Shown: positions 53,680 to 62,995, counted from the first letter of the stretch. The stretch is DNA of 64,000 nucleotides from Methylobacterium sp. W2 (GCF_020662345.1 NZ_VMOA01000017.1:1-64000); one strand, 5' to 3'. Notes: generated from the letters alone by a model not told the origin. Made by a program: numbers and translations.

Positions 53680-54752
53680 GAGGCGCCCTTCTTCTGCGTG
53701 AGGCGATTCTGGATGGCGGCGAGTACGGCGGCCGCCGTCAGGTCGGCCGGCGGGCCGGCGGGAGGCGCGTAGGTGATCGCCGCGCGACGCTCGTTCCACA
53801 GGGCGCCGCCGGCCGTCTCGCCGGGTACGCCCACCGCGATGACGATCTCGGCGACGTCCCCCGTGGCGTCGGCACTGCCTTCGCCGACGATGGCGATGGT
53901 GGGCAGGCTGCCGAGCCAGTCCGGGCGCGGGGCGGGGAGGGAGGCGAGCCACAGGGCGGCATCGACTTCACCGGCCGCCACCTGCCGGGCGCTGTCGAAA
54001 CGCCAGGGATCGTGTTCGGGCAGGTCGCGGCCAAAGCCCACCCGAGGGGGCTGCCCAGTGGTCCAGGACGCAAGCTGGGTCACGGCGCGGCCCTGGAACC
54101 CGTCCGAGACGGAGAGCGCGAAGAAGCGTGTCAGATCATTGAGATCGCGCACCAGCCCCTGCAGCATCTCGACACCGAGATCGCCGAGTTCGGCGGCATC
54201 GTAGAGGACGACGCCGTACTGGGCCGTCGTCAGGCGCCGGCCGAGATCGGCATAGGCCGCTTCACCGGAGAGGTTGCCCTTCACGTAGGCGCGCAGATGC
54301 GCCACCGAGACGGCGAGACCGCCGGCGGCGGCCGGATAGGAGACATGCCGGGTGGCGCCGTCGCCGGGACCGCCGAGGGAGAGCAGCGTGCGTTCGGAAC
54401 CGGCGGCGCGGCCGCGCACCGGCGCCGAGGCGGCGATCTCCTGCACGATCGGCCGGTCCCACGGGCGCAGGCCGACGATCAGGACCGCGTCGGCCCGGCC
54501 GATCGCCTCGGCCGGCGTGGTGTTGAGATTGCCGAACTGGCTGAGGGGGCCGAGCTCCGCATAGAGGCCGTCACCGCCGACGGGATCGACGGAGGCACCG
54601 ATGAGTCCGGCCAGATGATAGGCCGCCCGCACCGCGCTCGTATCCGCACTCAATCCCGTGACGATCGGAGTCTTCGCTGCGGCGAGGAGCGTGGCTGCGG
54701 CCTCCACCGCTGCGCTCACGTCCGCCGCACCACCCTTTACCCAGGCAGCCAT
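53673..54752 (-). CDS. fhcB: Formyltransferase/hydrolase complex subunit B
   Basis: The 359-residue protein is related to the molybdopterin/tungstopterin subunit FwdB/FmdB: WVKGGAADVSAAVEAAATLLA, ADAVLIVGLRPWDRPIVQEI, DLTRFFALSVSDGFQGR. Its only cysteine is the last residue, so the Fe-S and metal-binding cysteines of the archaeal enzyme are all absent. In methylotrophs this subunit is thought to be structural. The ATG at 54752 has AAGG seven bases upstream and matches the known FhcB start; a longer frame is not supported. It is the first gene of fhcBADC. Confidence 0.93.
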   Translation of the reverse strand: MAAWVKGGAADVSAAVEAAATLLAAAKTPIVTGLSADTSAVRAAYHLAGLIGASVDPVGGDGLYAELGPLSQFGNLNTTPAEAIGRADAVLIVGLRPWDRPIVQEIAASAPVRGRAAGSERTLLSLGGPGDGATRHVSYPAAAGGLAVSVAHLRAYVKGNLSGEAAYADLGRRLTTAQYGVVLYDAAELGDLGVEMLQGLVRDLNDLTRFFALSVSDGFQGRAVTQLASWTTGQPPRVGFGRDLPEHDPWRFDSARQVAAGEVDAALWLASLPAPRPDWLGSLPTIAIVGEGSADATGDVAEIVIAVGVPGETAGGALWNERRAAITYAPPAGPPADLTAAAVLAAIQNRLTQKKGASC

Positions 54753-55101
54753 GCCTACACCTTGGAGAACGAGGGCCCGGCACGCGCTGTGTTCAGCGTC
54801 GCACACGGCGGGACTGCGCCAGTCCATTCCTAGTGGGCCGGCACGTTTGCATTGCGGAGGCGCCGCAAGCAACCCCCCAACGACCGCCGCCGCCTCCCTT
54901 CTGCCGTGCCTCCCCGGCGTACGCCGGAGCCCCGCCCTGCGGAAGCCCGACGATTGATGGTATGGCGACGCTTGCGACCGATCCGCCCTCCGTGGGAGAA
55001 GCCCGCGCCGGCGAGCGTCATGCCGTCGCCATTCCGGTCAGGCCTCACCGGGGGCGGACGGGCGCGTGGCCCGCGCGGCGCAGGGATGAAGGCGTATTGC
55101 G
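54753..55101. other. Divergent region between fhcB and the RFAP synthase gene
   Basis: These 349 bases must hold the promoters of both divergent transcripts. A 47-codon frame from 54962 ends on the start codon of the next gene (ATGA at 55102), but it lacks a good ribosome-binding site and is arginine-rich, so it is not called. No known operator motif was seen. Confidence 0.5.
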
Positions 55102-56100
55102 ATGAAAGGGGTCGACGTGGACCAGATCCCGGATCAACGGCCGGCCGAGACGGCGGGACAGGCCCGTGCGGTGCGGGTGCACGCGCCGGCGCGGCTTCAC
55201 TTCGGCTTCCTCGATCTGCACGGGGGGCTCGGCCGGCGCTTCGGCAGCATCGGGCTCGCCGTCGACGCCCCCTCCATCGACCTCACCGCATGGGCAGCCC
55301 CCGCCCTCGACGTGGTCGGGCCGGAAGCGGCCCGCGCCCGCAGCTATGCCGAGGCCGCGTCACGCCATCTCGGCCTTCGGGGAGCGGCCTCCATCCGGGT
55401 GGACGAGGCGATCCCGGCCCATGCCGGATTCGGCTCGGGCACGCAGCTCGCCCTCAGCGTGGCGGCGGCGCTCGCCGCCCTCGACGGCCGCCCCTTCTCG
55501 CCCGACGCCTTCGCCGACGCCCTCGATCGCGGCAACCGCTCGGGCGTGGGCCTGGCCGCCTTCACCCAGGGCGGCCTCATCGTGGATGGCGGCCGCGACG
55601 CCAGCAACGGCCCGCCGCCGCTAATCGCCCGCCTCGCCTATCCGGAGGCGTGGCGGATCGTGCTGATTCTCGACGAGAGCATGACCGGCGTGCATGGCAC
55701 CCGCGAGGTCGAGGCGTTTCGCGATCTGCCGCGCTTTCCCGAGGAGCAGGCGGCCGCGATCTGCCGGATCGTACTGATGCAGGTTCTGCCGGCGGTGGCC
55801 ACCGCCGAACCGGACGGTTTCGGCGCCGGCATCACCACCATCCAGCGTCTCATCGGCGATCACTTCGCACCTCACCAGGGTGGGCGCTACGCCAGCCCCG
55901 CCGTGGCCGAGGCGCTCGCCGCCATCGCCGCCCAGGGGATCACCGGCTACGGCCAGAGTTCGTGGGGGCCGACGGGCTTCGCCCTGGTGCCGTCCGAGGC
56001 GGAGGCACGCGCCCTCGTGGCGTCCCTCGACCGGCCCGGCCCCTTGCGTTTCGTGATCGCGCGCGGTCGCAATACGGGCGCCTCGGTCACGCCACTTTAA
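55102..56100 (+). CDS. mptG: Beta-ribofuranosylaminobenzene 5'-phosphate synthase
   Basis: The 332-residue protein has the GHMP-like fold of RFAP synthase: RVHAPARLHFGFLDLHGG near residues 25-42, the phosphate-binding PAHAGFGSGTQLALSV at 105-120 and the late YGQSSWGPTGFALV. It joins p-hydroxybenzoate or p-aminobenzoate to PRPP as the first committed step of H4MPT synthesis. The ATG at 55102 is poorly served by a Shine-Dalgarno sequence; a GTG at 55117 with AAAGGGG five bases before it is a credible alternative start, removing five residues. Confidence 0.92.
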   Translation: MKGVDVDQIPDQRPAETAGQARAVRVHAPARLHFGFLDLHGGLGRRFGSIGLAVDAPSIDLTAWAAPALDVVGPEAARARSYAEAASRHLGLRGAASIRVDEAIPAHAGFGSGTQLALSVAAALAALDGRPFSPDAFADALDRGNRSGVGLAAFTQGGLIVDGGRDASNGPPPLIARLAYPEAWRIVLILDESMTGVHGTREVEAFRDLPRFPEEQAAAICRIVLMQVLPAVATAEPDGFGAGITTIQRLIGDHFAPHQGGRYASPAVAEALAAIAAQGITGYGQSSWGPTGFALVPSEAEARALVASLDRPGPLRFVIARGRNTGASVTPL

Positions 56101-56212
56101 GACACCAAGCGCATCAGCGACGCTTGACGCAGCCGGCCCGTCCGGTTCCGACAATACACATGCGAGAGGCGGCGCCGCGATGGTGCCGGACACTTGCGGA
56201 GGGAGAGACACG

Positions 56213-57106
56213 ATGGCCCGCTCGATTCTGCATATGCTGACGCCGCTCAAGCACATGAGCCCGTTCGACGTGAACATGGCAGTGGACGCGGGTTTCGAGA
56301 CGATCGCGACCTATACCGACGTGACCCTGCCGGACGTGACCTCCCTGGTGCAGGATTCGATCTTCTCCCGCTCCCCGCAGGATGGCACCCGCACGACCAT
56401 CTTCATCGGCGGCAAGAACGCCGAGGACGCCCTCGACATGATGGACCGGGCGAAGAAAGCCCTGGTGCCGCCGTTTGCCAACCACATCGTCGCCGACCCG
56501 GCCGGCTCCTTCACCACCGGTGCCGCCATGGTCGCCGAAGTGACCCGCGCCCTGAAGGCCAAGTTCGGCACCGACCTGAAGGGCAAGCGCATCGTCATCT
56601 TCGGCGGGGCCGGCGTCGTCGCCTACGTGGCGGCGGTGATCGGCGCGTTGGAAGGCGCCAAGTCCGTCCTCGTCGGGCATGACGGCGAGGAGCGCGTCTC
56701 GAAGATCGCCTTCACGATGAAATGGCGCTTCGGCATCGATGTCGGTGCCGTCGACGGCTCCACCGCCGACGCGCGCCGCGCCGCCATCGCCGAGGCCGAC
56801 GTGATCCTCTCGGCCGGCCCGGCCGGCGTCCCGATCCTGTCGGCGACGGATCTCGAATCCGCCCCGAAGCTCCTCGTCGCCTCCGACGTGAACGCGGTGC
56901 CGCCCGCCGGCATCGCCGGGATCGACGTCAACGCCAAGGACGTGGCCCTGCCCACCGGCAAGGGCATCGGCATCGGCGCGCTGGCGGTCGGCAACGTCAA
57001 GTACCAGACCCAGTCCCGCCTGTTCCGCCAGATCCTCGCCGCCAGTGAGCCCCTCTGCCTCGACTTCCGCGACGCCTACAAGGTCGCCGTCGAGGTGGCC
57101 GGCTGA
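56213..57106 (+). CDS. mtdB: NADP-dependent methylene-H4MPT dehydrogenase
   Basis: The 297-residue protein closely resembles methylotroph MtdB: RSILHMLTPLKHMSPFDVNM at the start, DPAGSFTTGAAMVAEV, and the Rossmann segment RIVIFGGAGVVAYVAAVIGAL. It oxidises methylene-H4MPT to methenyl-H4MPT with NAD(P)+. A strong GGAGGGAGA precedes the ATG at 56213. Mch, the next enzyme of the pathway, is two genes downstream. Confidence 0.97.
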   Translation: MARSILHMLTPLKHMSPFDVNMAVDAGFETIATYTDVTLPDVTSLVQDSIFSRSPQDGTRTTIFIGGKNAEDALDMMDRAKKALVPPFANHIVADPAGSFTTGAAMVAEVTRALKAKFGTDLKGKRIVIFGGAGVVAYVAAVIGALEGAKSVLVGHDGEERVSKIAFTMKWRFGIDVGAVDGSTADARRAAIAEADVILSAGPAGVPILSATDLESAPKLLVASDVNAVPPAGIAGIDVNAKDVALPTGKGIGIGALAVGNVKYQTQSRLFRQILAASEPLCLDFRDAYKVAVEVAG

Positions 57107-57142
57107 CGGGCGCTCACGAGCCCGCTCGATCCCGCCCATGAT

Positions 57143-57253
57143 CTCATCCTGAGGTGCCCGCGAAAGCGGGCCTCGAAGGAGGCCTCCAGCCCCCGCCGAG
57201 GGAACTGGAACCCTCCTTCGAGGCCTTCGCTTCGCTCGTCACCTCAGGATGAG
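57143..57253. repeat. 111-base palindromic repeat inside the C1 cluster
   Basis: Perfect outer arms CTCATCCTGAGGTG and CACCTCAGGATGAG (14 bp) enclose a second perfect pair GCCTCGAAGGAGG and CCTCCTTCGAGGC and a small hairpin (GCCCGCGAAAGCGGGC). This nested form is typical of dispersed, possibly transposable-element-derived repeats of alphaproteobacteria. It separates mtdB from the ATP-grasp gene. Confidence 0.8.
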
Positions 57254-57300
57254 GCAGGATGGTGGGAGCAGCGTAGGAGTGATCCGAAGCGATCGCCGCG

Positions 57301-58470
57301 ATGGCAGCATCATCCGAACGGCTTTCGCCCCGGGGCGACGCGATCCTCATCGCCGCCCAGTCCGGGCGCGCCCTGGCGCAGGCCGCGCGCCGGGCAGGCC
57401 TGCGCCCCTACGTCCTCGACCTCTTCGGCGATGCCGACACCCTCGCCCTCGCCGAAGGCTATCGCCCCGCCGAGGGCCGCTTCGGCGACGGGCTGGCGGG
57501 GGAGGGCGTGCTCGCGGGGCTCGATGCCCTGGCCGCCATGGCGGACAGGCCACCGATCGGCATCGTGCTCGGCAGCGGCTTCGAGAATGCGCCCGACCTG
57601 ATGGCGAGGATCGGCCGGCGCCATCGGCTCCTCGGCGCCACGGCGGAATCGGTCCGGGTACTGAAGGATCCGCTCGCCTTCGCCGCCCTCTGCGCCCGCC
57701 TCGCGATCCCGCATCCGGCGGTGACGCGGGAGGCCGTGACGGATCGGTCGGACTGGCTCCTCAAGCGCTCCGGCGGGTCCGGCGGCAGCCATATCCGTCC
57801 CGCCGGCGCGGGGAGGGCACCGCCGGGCGCCTATTTTCAGGGGCGGGTCGACGGCAGGGCCGGCGCGGTCGCTTTTCTCGCCGATGGGCGCGGGGCGGTA
57901 ATCCTCGGAGTGACCGAGCAGTGGAGCGCGCCGTCTCCCTTACGCCCCTTCCGCTATGCCGGGGCGCTGGAACGCGCGGCCCACGAGGCGCCGATCCTGT
58001 CGGCCGCGACCTTCTCCCAGGTGAAGGCCGCCATCGCCGGGCTCGTCGCGGAAACCGGGCTCGTCGGGCTCGCCAGCGCCGATCTCCTCGTCTCGGGCGA
58101 GGGATGGTGGCTCACTGAAATCAACCCGCGCCCGGGGGCCACCCTCGACGTCCTCGACCGCCGCGACACGCCGCTCCTGGCCGCGCATATCGACGCGAGC
58201 CTCGGCGTTTTGCCGCGAATCGAACCCGCACCAGTGGATGCGGCGGCCACGGAAATCTGTTACGCGGCAGCCGGCTACGCGCCGATGCCGCCCCTCGACT
58301 GGCCGGATTTCGTTCGCGACCGCCCACAATCCGGCACCTGCGTGCCACGCGATGCTCCCCTCTGCACCGTGTTCGCCGCAGGCCCGGACTCGGCCGCCAC
58401 CCGAGACCTATTGCGCGTCCGGGCCGCCACCCTGCGGACCCTGCTCGCCACGACGGAGGAAGCCCGATGA
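57301..58470 (+). CDS. ATP-grasp protein of H4MPT/methylofuran synthesis (OrfY-like)
   Basis: The 389-residue protein has an ATP-grasp layout: pre-ATP Rossmann part ([21 protein letters not shown]), [16 protein letters not shown] as the ATP-binding loop and [20 protein letters not shown], where Glu and Asn bind magnesium. Its position between mtdB and mch matches OrfY of Methylobacterium. In archaea the ATP-grasp protein MfnD joins glutamate to tyramine for methanofuran, so a ligase step in methylofuran synthesis is possible. Its end overlaps the mch start by four bases. Confidence 0.83.
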   Translation: MAASSERLSPRGDAILIAAQSGRALAQAARRAGLRPYVLDLFGDADTLALAEGYRPAEGRFGDGLAGEGVLAGLDALAAMADRPPIGIVLGSGFENAPDLMARIGRRHRLLGATAESVRVLKDPLAFAALCARLAIPHPAVTREAVTDRSDWLLKRSGGSGGSHIRPAGAGRAPPGAYFQGRVDGRAGAVAFLADGRGAVILGVTEQWSAPSPLRPFRYAGALERAAHEAPILSAATFSQVKAAIAGLVAETGLVGLASADLLVSGEGWWLTEINPRPGATLDVLDRRDTPLLAAHIDASLGVLPRIEPAPVDAAATEICYAAAGYAPMPPLDWPDFVRDRPQSGTCVPRDAPLCTVFAAGPDSAATRDLLRVRAATLRTLLATTEEAR

Positions 58471-59453
58471 CCACCCATCCCCCCGCCACGCTCCGGACCA
58501 CGCCGAGCCTGAACGCCCTCGGCAATCCCCTCGTGGAGAAGCTGGTGGCCGATGCCGAGGCCCTGCGCCTTGCCGTCACCACGGAGAACGGCGCGCGCAT
58601 GGTCGATGCCGGCGCCACCGTGCGCGGCTCCATCGAGGCCGGACGGCGCATCGCCGAGATCTGCCTCGGCGGCCTCGGCACCGTGTCGATCGTCCCCACC
58701 GGGCCGATCGCGGCCTGGCCCTATTCCGTGGTGGTGCATTCCGCCGACCCGGTGCTCGCCTGCCTCGGCAGCCAGTATGCCGGCTGGTCGCTGGCCGACG
58801 AGACCGGCGATTCCGGCTTCTTCGCCCTCGGTTCCGGCCCCGGCCGCGCCATCTCGGTGGTGGAAGACCTCTACACCGAGCTCGGCTACCGCGATTCTGC
58901 CAGCCGGACCGCCCTGGTGCTCGAAGCCGCGGGCGGACCGCCTGCCTCCGTCATCGCCAAGGTCGCCGAGGCCTGCGGCCTGTCGGCAGACGCGCTGACC
59001 TTCATCTACGCGCCGACACAGTCGCTGGCCGGCTCGACCCAGGTCGTCGCCCGCGTGCTGGAAGTCGCCCTGCACAAGGCCCACACCGTGGGCTTCGACC
59101 TGCACAAGATCGTGGACGGCATCGGCTCGGCCCCGCTCTCGCCGCAGCATCCCGACTTCATCCAGGCCATGGGCCGCACCAACGACGCCATCATCTATGG
59201 CGGCCGGGTGCAGCTCTTCGTCGAGGCCGACGAGGCGGATGCCAAGCAGCTCGCCGAGCAGCTGCCCTCCACCACCTCCGCCGATCACGGCTCCCCCTTC
59301 GCCGACATCTTCGGCCGGGTGAACGGCGATTTCTACAAGATCGACGGTGCGCTCTTCAGCCCGGCCGAGGTCATTGTCACCTCGGTGACCACCGGCAAGA
59401 GTTTTCGCGGTGGCCGGTTGATGCCGGAACTGGTGGAAGCGTCGTTCAGCTGA
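58467..59453 (+). CDS. mch: Methenyl-H4MPT cyclohydrolase
   Basis: The 328-residue protein is Mch: [74 protein letters not shown] and [19 protein letters not shown] are all family blocks. It hydrolyses methenyl-H4MPT to formyl-H4MPT, the substrate of FhcABCD. The ATG overlaps the preceding ATP-grasp stop (ATGA), so the two are coupled. Confidence 0.97.
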   Translation: MTTHPPATLRTTPSLNALGNPLVEKLVADAEALRLAVTTENGARMVDAGATVRGSIEAGRRIAEICLGGLGTVSIVPTGPIAAWPYSVVVHSADPVLACLGSQYAGWSLADETGDSGFFALGSGPGRAISVVEDLYTELGYRDSASRTALVLEAAGGPPASVIAKVAEACGLSADALTFIYAPTQSLAGSTQVVARVLEVALHKAHTVGFDLHKIVDGIGSAPLSPQHPDFIQAMGRTNDAIIYGGRVQLFVEADEADAKQLAEQLPSTTSADHGSPFADIFGRVNGDFYKIDGALFSPAEVIVTSVTTGKSFRGGRLMPELVEASFS

Positions 59454-59466
59454 GGCCCATCACGCA

Positions 59467-59598
59467 ACCCTCCCCCCTCTGCGGGGGAGGGTGGTCGCGG
59501 AGCGACCGGGAGAGGGGAAGCCCTGTCCGGAACCGGCGCTCCCCTCTCCCGACCCGCTTCGCGGGCCACCCTCTCCCGCAAGGGGGAGAGGGATCGAC
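59467..59598. repeat. Palindromic repeat between mch and the RimK-like gene
   Basis: Hairpins include ACCCTCCCCC/GGGGGAGGGT (59467-59492) and inverted GGGAGAGGGGA/TCCCCTCTCCC arms, then CCCTCTCCCGCAAGGGGGAG. It shares composition and style with the element at 2490-2658. An open frame of the next gene runs into it, but the repeat argues against a start there. Confidence 0.75.
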
Positions 59599-59616
59599 GT
59601 CGAGGTTGCGAACAAC

Positions 59617-60531
59617 ATGCGCATCGGGCTCGCGGCCGATAACGGCAATTGGCACAAGGCACGTCTGAAGGCCGCCCTGGAACATCTCGGCGCCGAGCCG
59701 GTGCTGTTCTCGCTCGCCGACGTGGCGGTGGTCACCGGCGCGGGCGAGCCGCTCCGGGTACCGGGCTTCGCGGACGGCCTGCCCGATGGCGTCCTCCTGC
59801 GCACCATCGCCGGGGGCACCTTCGAGGCCACCACCATGCGGCTCGGCGTGCTCCACGCCCTCGTGGCCTCCGGGGTCACGGTGTGGAACTCGCCCGGCGC
59901 CATCGAGCGCTCGGTGGACAAGGCCATGACGAGCCTCCTCGTCGCCAGGGCCGGCCTGCCCACCCCCGACACCTTCGTCTTCTCCAGCCGCGAGGCCGCC
60001 GCCGCCTGCGTCGCCCGCGAGGCGGGACCGGGCCGGCCGCTGGTGCTCAAGCCGCTCTTCGGCTCGCAGGGCGAGGGCTTGCAGCTCATCACGCAGCCGG
60101 AAGACCTGCCCGGCGAGGACGCCGTGTCGCGGGTCTACTATCTCCAGCGCTACATCGCGCGGAACGACGGCCTCTGGCGCGATTACCGCGTCTTCGTCTG
60201 CGAGGGTCGGGCCATAGCCGCCATGATCCGCGAGGGTGACGGCTGGATCACCAACGTCCATCGCGGGGGCCGGCCCCTGCCCTGGGCGATGCCGGCGCAG
60301 GCCGCCGAACTCGCCGAGCGTGCGGCGGCCGCCATCGGCGTCGATTACACCGGCATCGACCTCGTGGAGGACGGGGAGGGCGGCTACCTTGTCCTCGAAG
60401 TCAATTCCATGCCGGCCTGGTCGGGCCTGCAGCAGGTCACCGAGGTCGACGTCGCGGCGGCCGTGGCCCGGGGCTTCCTCAACGCCGTGCGGGCGGCAAG
60501 GCCCCCTCGGCTCCTGGCGGCACTGGGATGA
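59617..60531 (+). CDS. RimK-like ATP-grasp ligase (Orf5-like)
   Basis: The 304-residue protein is of the RimK/MptN class: VWNSPGAIERSVDKAMTSLL, LPTPDTFVFSSREAAAA, RPLVLKPLFGSQGEGLQLI (ATP loop) and IDLVEDGEGGYLVLEVNSMPAW, with magnesium-binding Glu and Asn. RimK-like ligases add glutamates; MptN adds glutamate to H4MPT in methanogens. In Methylobacterium, methylofuran carries a polyglutamate tail, which this enzyme may add. The ATG at 59617 is the conserved start. Its stop overlaps the CitG-like start (ATGA). Confidence 0.87.
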   Translation: MRIGLAADNGNWHKARLKAALEHLGAEPVLFSLADVAVVTGAGEPLRVPGFADGLPDGVLLRTIAGGTFEATTMRLGVLHALVASGVTVWNSPGAIERSVDKAMTSLLVARAGLPTPDTFVFSSREAAAACVAREAGPGRPLVLKPLFGSQGEGLQLITQPEDLPGEDAVSRVYYLQRYIARNDGLWRDYRVFVCEGRAIAAMIREGDGWITNVHRGGRPLPWAMPAQAAELAERAAAAIGVDYTGIDLVEDGEGGYLVLEVNSMPAWSGLQQVTEVDVAAAVARGFLNAVRAARPPRLLAALG

Positions 60532-61364
60532 GCGGGCTTTCGCCGGAGGCGATCGCCGTGGCCTACCGGGCATGCTGCCTTGCCGAACTCGATGCCCTGA
60601 AACCCGGCAACGTCCATGTCTTCGGCGACGGCCACCGCATGGCGGTAGCGGATTTCGTCACGAGCGCCGAGATCTCCGCCCCCCATCTGGCGGAACCCGG
60701 CGCGCGGGTCGGCCGGCGCGTGCGTACCGCTATGGAGGCGACGCTCCACGCGGTGGGCCAGAACACCAATCTCGGCATTCTCCTCCTCTGCGCGCCCCTG
60801 GCGCTGGCCGCCGAACGCGGCGGCCCTCTGCGCACGGGGCTGAGCCACGTTCTCGATACCCTCGACGCCACCGATGCGGCCGACGTCTTCGCAGCGATTC
60901 GCGCCGCCAATCCCGGCGGCCTCGGACGGGCCGAACGCCACGACGTGACCGGAGCGGAAGCGCCGGCCAGCCTCGTCGCGGCCATGGCGGAAGCGGCCCC
61001 GCGCGACCGGATCGCCCGCGCCTACGTCACCGGTTTTGCCGACATCTTCGGCATCGGCCTGCCCGCCCTTGCGGCGGCACGCGGCAAGGGCCTCACGCCC
61101 CCCTGGAGCACGACGGCGGTGTTCCTCGGCTACCTCGCGGCCGTTCCCGACAGCCATGTGGCGCGCAAGCACGGGGCGGACAGCGCCAACGCCCTGCGCA
61201 CCGAGGCGGCGGAGCTTCTCGCCCTCGATCTCGCCACCCGCCCCGTGGCCGAACTCCTGGCGCGGGACCGCGCGTGGAAGGACCGGAACCTCAATCCGGG
61301 CACCAGCGCGGATATGACGGTGGCCACCCTCTTCGTCGACCGATTACTGGCGGGCGGAGCGTAA
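60528..61364 (+). CDS. CitG/MdcB-like triphosphoribosyl-dephospho-CoA synthase family protein (Orf7-like)
   Basis: The 278-residue protein is of COG1767: [21 protein letters not shown], the [19 protein letters not shown] block and [15 protein letters not shown], then [19 protein letters not shown]. CitG enzymes attach ribosyl from ATP to dephospho-CoA, but this copy lies in the H4MPT cluster and has no citrate-lyase genes nearby. It is the homologue of Orf7 of methylotrophs, needed for the pathway but of unassigned reaction. A ribosyl transfer step of cofactor synthesis would suit the family. Confidence 0.85.
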   Translation: MSGLSPEAIAVAYRACCLAELDALKPGNVHVFGDGHRMAVADFVTSAEISAPHLAEPGARVGRRVRTAMEATLHAVGQNTNLGILLLCAPLALAAERGGPLRTGLSHVLDTLDATDAADVFAAIRAANPGGLGRAERHDVTGAEAPASLVAAMAEAAPRDRIARAYVTGFADIFGIGLPALAAARGKGLTPPWSTTAVFLGYLAAVPDSHVARKHGADSANALRTEAAELLALDLATRPVAELLARDRAWKDRNLNPGTSADMTVATLFVDRLLAGGA

Positions 61365-61632
61365 AGCCCATGAATCCGGCGGCCCGGCCGGTGCGAGGCG
61401 CGCCATAATCTGCGCCGCGACATGTTCAACCCCCCGTTCGGCAAAGATTTTGCTCGAATCCGCCCCCCCTGCAGGGTTGTTCCGGTTGAGCCCCCAGAGT
61501 AGGGTCCGCGCCGCGATCCGGGCAAACCGGTCCGGTCCCATTGGGGCTGGACGCCGTGAACAAGGATGGCTTTCGGCCGCGCCAAACTACGGGGCGGTCA
61601 TGCTTTTTCAAGACTCCTGGGAGAAACCCCAC
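61365..61632 (+). other. Long region upstream of fae
   Basis: The 268 bases between the CitG-like gene and fae hold no gene. The fae frame stays open to about 61450, but neither the sequence nor the family supports a longer Fae. The region likely carries a separate strong promoter and 5' leader, as Fae is among the most abundant proteins of methylotrophs. No clear sigma-70 boxes were identified. Confidence 0.5.
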
Positions 61633-62145
61633 ATGGCGAAGATCAACAAAGTTCTGGTCGGCGAGGCTCTCGTCGGCGATGGCAACGAGGTCGCCCACAT
61701 CGATCTCATCATCGGACCGCGCGGTTCGCCGGCCGAGACGGCTTTCTGCAACGGCCTCGTGAACAACAAGCACGGCTTCACCAGCCTGCTCGCGGTCATC
61801 GCGCCGAACCTGCCCTGCAAGCCGAACACCCTGATGTTCAATAAGGTCACCATCAACGACGCCCGTCAGGCCGTCCAGATGTTCGGCCCCGCCCAGTACG
61901 GCGTTGCCAAGGCCGTGCAGGACGCCGTTGCCGAAGGCATCATCCCCGCTGACGAAGCCGACGACCTGTTCATCCTGGTCGGCGTGTTCATCCACTGGGA
62001 AGCGGCCGACGACGCCAAGATCCAGAAGTACAACTACGACGCCGTGAAGCTGTCGATCCAGCGCGCCGTCAAGGGCGAGCCCACCGCCGCTCAGGCCACC
62101 GAGCAGCGCAACTCCGCTTCGCACCCCTTCGCGTCGAACGCTTAG
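61633..62145 (+). CDS. fae: Formaldehyde-activating enzyme
   Basis: The 170-residue protein is Fae: [60 protein letters not shown] and [19 protein letters not shown] are near identical to known methylotroph Fae. It condenses formaldehyde with H4MPT to methylene-H4MPT. The conserved His in VAHIDLIIG (His22 here) is the presumed catalytic acid. ATG at 61633 matches the known start; GGGAG lies ten bases upstream. A strong terminator follows. Confidence 0.98.
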   Translation: MAKINKVLVGEALVGDGNEVAHIDLIIGPRGSPAETAFCNGLVNNKHGFTSLLAVIAPNLPCKPNTLMFNKVTINDARQAVQMFGPAQYGVAKAVQDAVAEGIIPADEADDLFILVGVFIHWEAADDAKIQKYNYDAVKLSIQRAVKGEPTAAQATEQRNSASHPFASNA

Positions 62146-62240
62146 ATCGGGGACAGTCCTGGGCAGAGCGCGCCTCCGCCCGCACCGCGGGGCCTGCTCC
62201 AGCGACTGGCTTCCATCTTCCTCGGACGATGAAACATGAA

Positions 62241-62270
62241 ACGAGGCGGCTCCGGCCGCCTCGTTTTTTT
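62241..62270 (+). terminator. Rho-independent terminator after fae
   Basis: ACGAGGCGGC and GCCGCCTCGT form a perfect 10-bp stem around TCCG, followed by a run of seven T residues (62264-62270). It is the clearest terminator in the window and lies 96 bases past the fae stop. Confidence 0.93.
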
Positions 62271-62284
62271 GTGTCTCCGGCCCG

Positions 62285-62968
62285 CTACGTCCGTAAGGTC
62301 CCGTCGTGGATCGCGGACGCCACCAAAGCGCCCGTGACGCCGATCCGCTCCAGGGCGGCGACATCCGCCGGTCCGCGCACCCCACCCGCCGCGTAGAGCC
62401 GCGTCGCGGGGCTGATCTCTCGGATCTCGGACAGGCGGTCGAGGTCCGGCCCGGTCCCGGCACCGACCCGGCTCAGGGTCATCACGATGACCTCGGAGGG
62501 CCAGTGCGCCGGCTCGTCATGGAGTTCCGCCGGTCCCATCCGCTCCGCGCCCCGGCTGTCGAGGGAGAAGACCGCGCGGTCTCCCAACGCCCGCACCAGG
62601 GCGGCATCGTGCTGGCTCTCGCTGCCGATCACCGGGCGGCCCAAACCCTCCGCCAGGAATGCATCGACGCCGGGGCCGCCCGAGAATCCCGCATCGACCC
62701 AGAGCTGGACGCCCGGACAGGCGCGAGCGACCTGCGTGAGACTGCCGAGATCGGGGGGCCTGCCGTCGATGATCGCATCGAGATCGGCGACATAGAGGAT
62801 GCGCGCCGCGATCGCGGCCACGAGCCCCTGCGCAACGTCCCCGGGCGACGATCCCTTTGCCAAGGGCGTCACGATCGGGGCATAGGAGGCGCGATCCCCG
62901 GCCCTCGCCCGCACCACCTCTCCGTGGCGCAGGTCGATCACCGGAACGATCCGAAACCCGTCCTTCAT
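62285..62968 (-). CDS. HisA/HisF-like TIM-barrel protein of the H4MPT cluster
   Basis: The 227-residue protein has the HisA-like start FRIVPVIDLRHGEVVRA and phosphate-binding ends such as YAAGGVRGPADVAALERIG. It is of COG1411, proteins related to proFAR isomerase found with H4MPT genes, whose reaction is not assigned with certainty. GGGAGGAACGGG precedes the ATG at 62968. It is convergent with fae and divergent from the COG1548-type gene, 27 bases away. No other his gene adjoins. Confidence 0.85.
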   Translation of the reverse strand: MKDGFRIVPVIDLRHGEVVRARAGDRASYAPIVTPLAKGSSPGDVAQGLVAAIAARILYVADLDAIIDGRPPDLGSLTQVARACPGVQLWVDAGFSGGPGVDAFLAEGLGRPVIGSESQHDAALVRALGDRAVFSLDSRGAERMGPAELHDEPAHWPSEVIVMTLSRVGAGTGPDLDRLSEIREISPATRLYAAGGVRGPADVAALERIGVTGALVASAIHDGTLRT

Positions 62969-62995
62969 CCCGTTCCTCCCTGTACGGATCTGCCC

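Noticed and set aside
54962..55105. A 47-codon frame ending on the RFAP synthase start codon
   Set aside because: The ATGA overlap is suggestive, but there is no ribosome-binding site, and the product is arginine-rich and has no helical or domain character.
59491..59616. An upstream GTG start for the RimK-like ligase
   Set aside because: The extra 42 residues are translated from the palindromic repeat at 59467-59598, and the conserved MRIGLAADNGNWH start is at 59617.
61450..61632. A longer fae reading frame with about 60 extra N-terminal residues
   Set aside because: Known Fae proteins begin at the AKINKV segment; the added residues have no similarity and the region is better explained as leader sequence.
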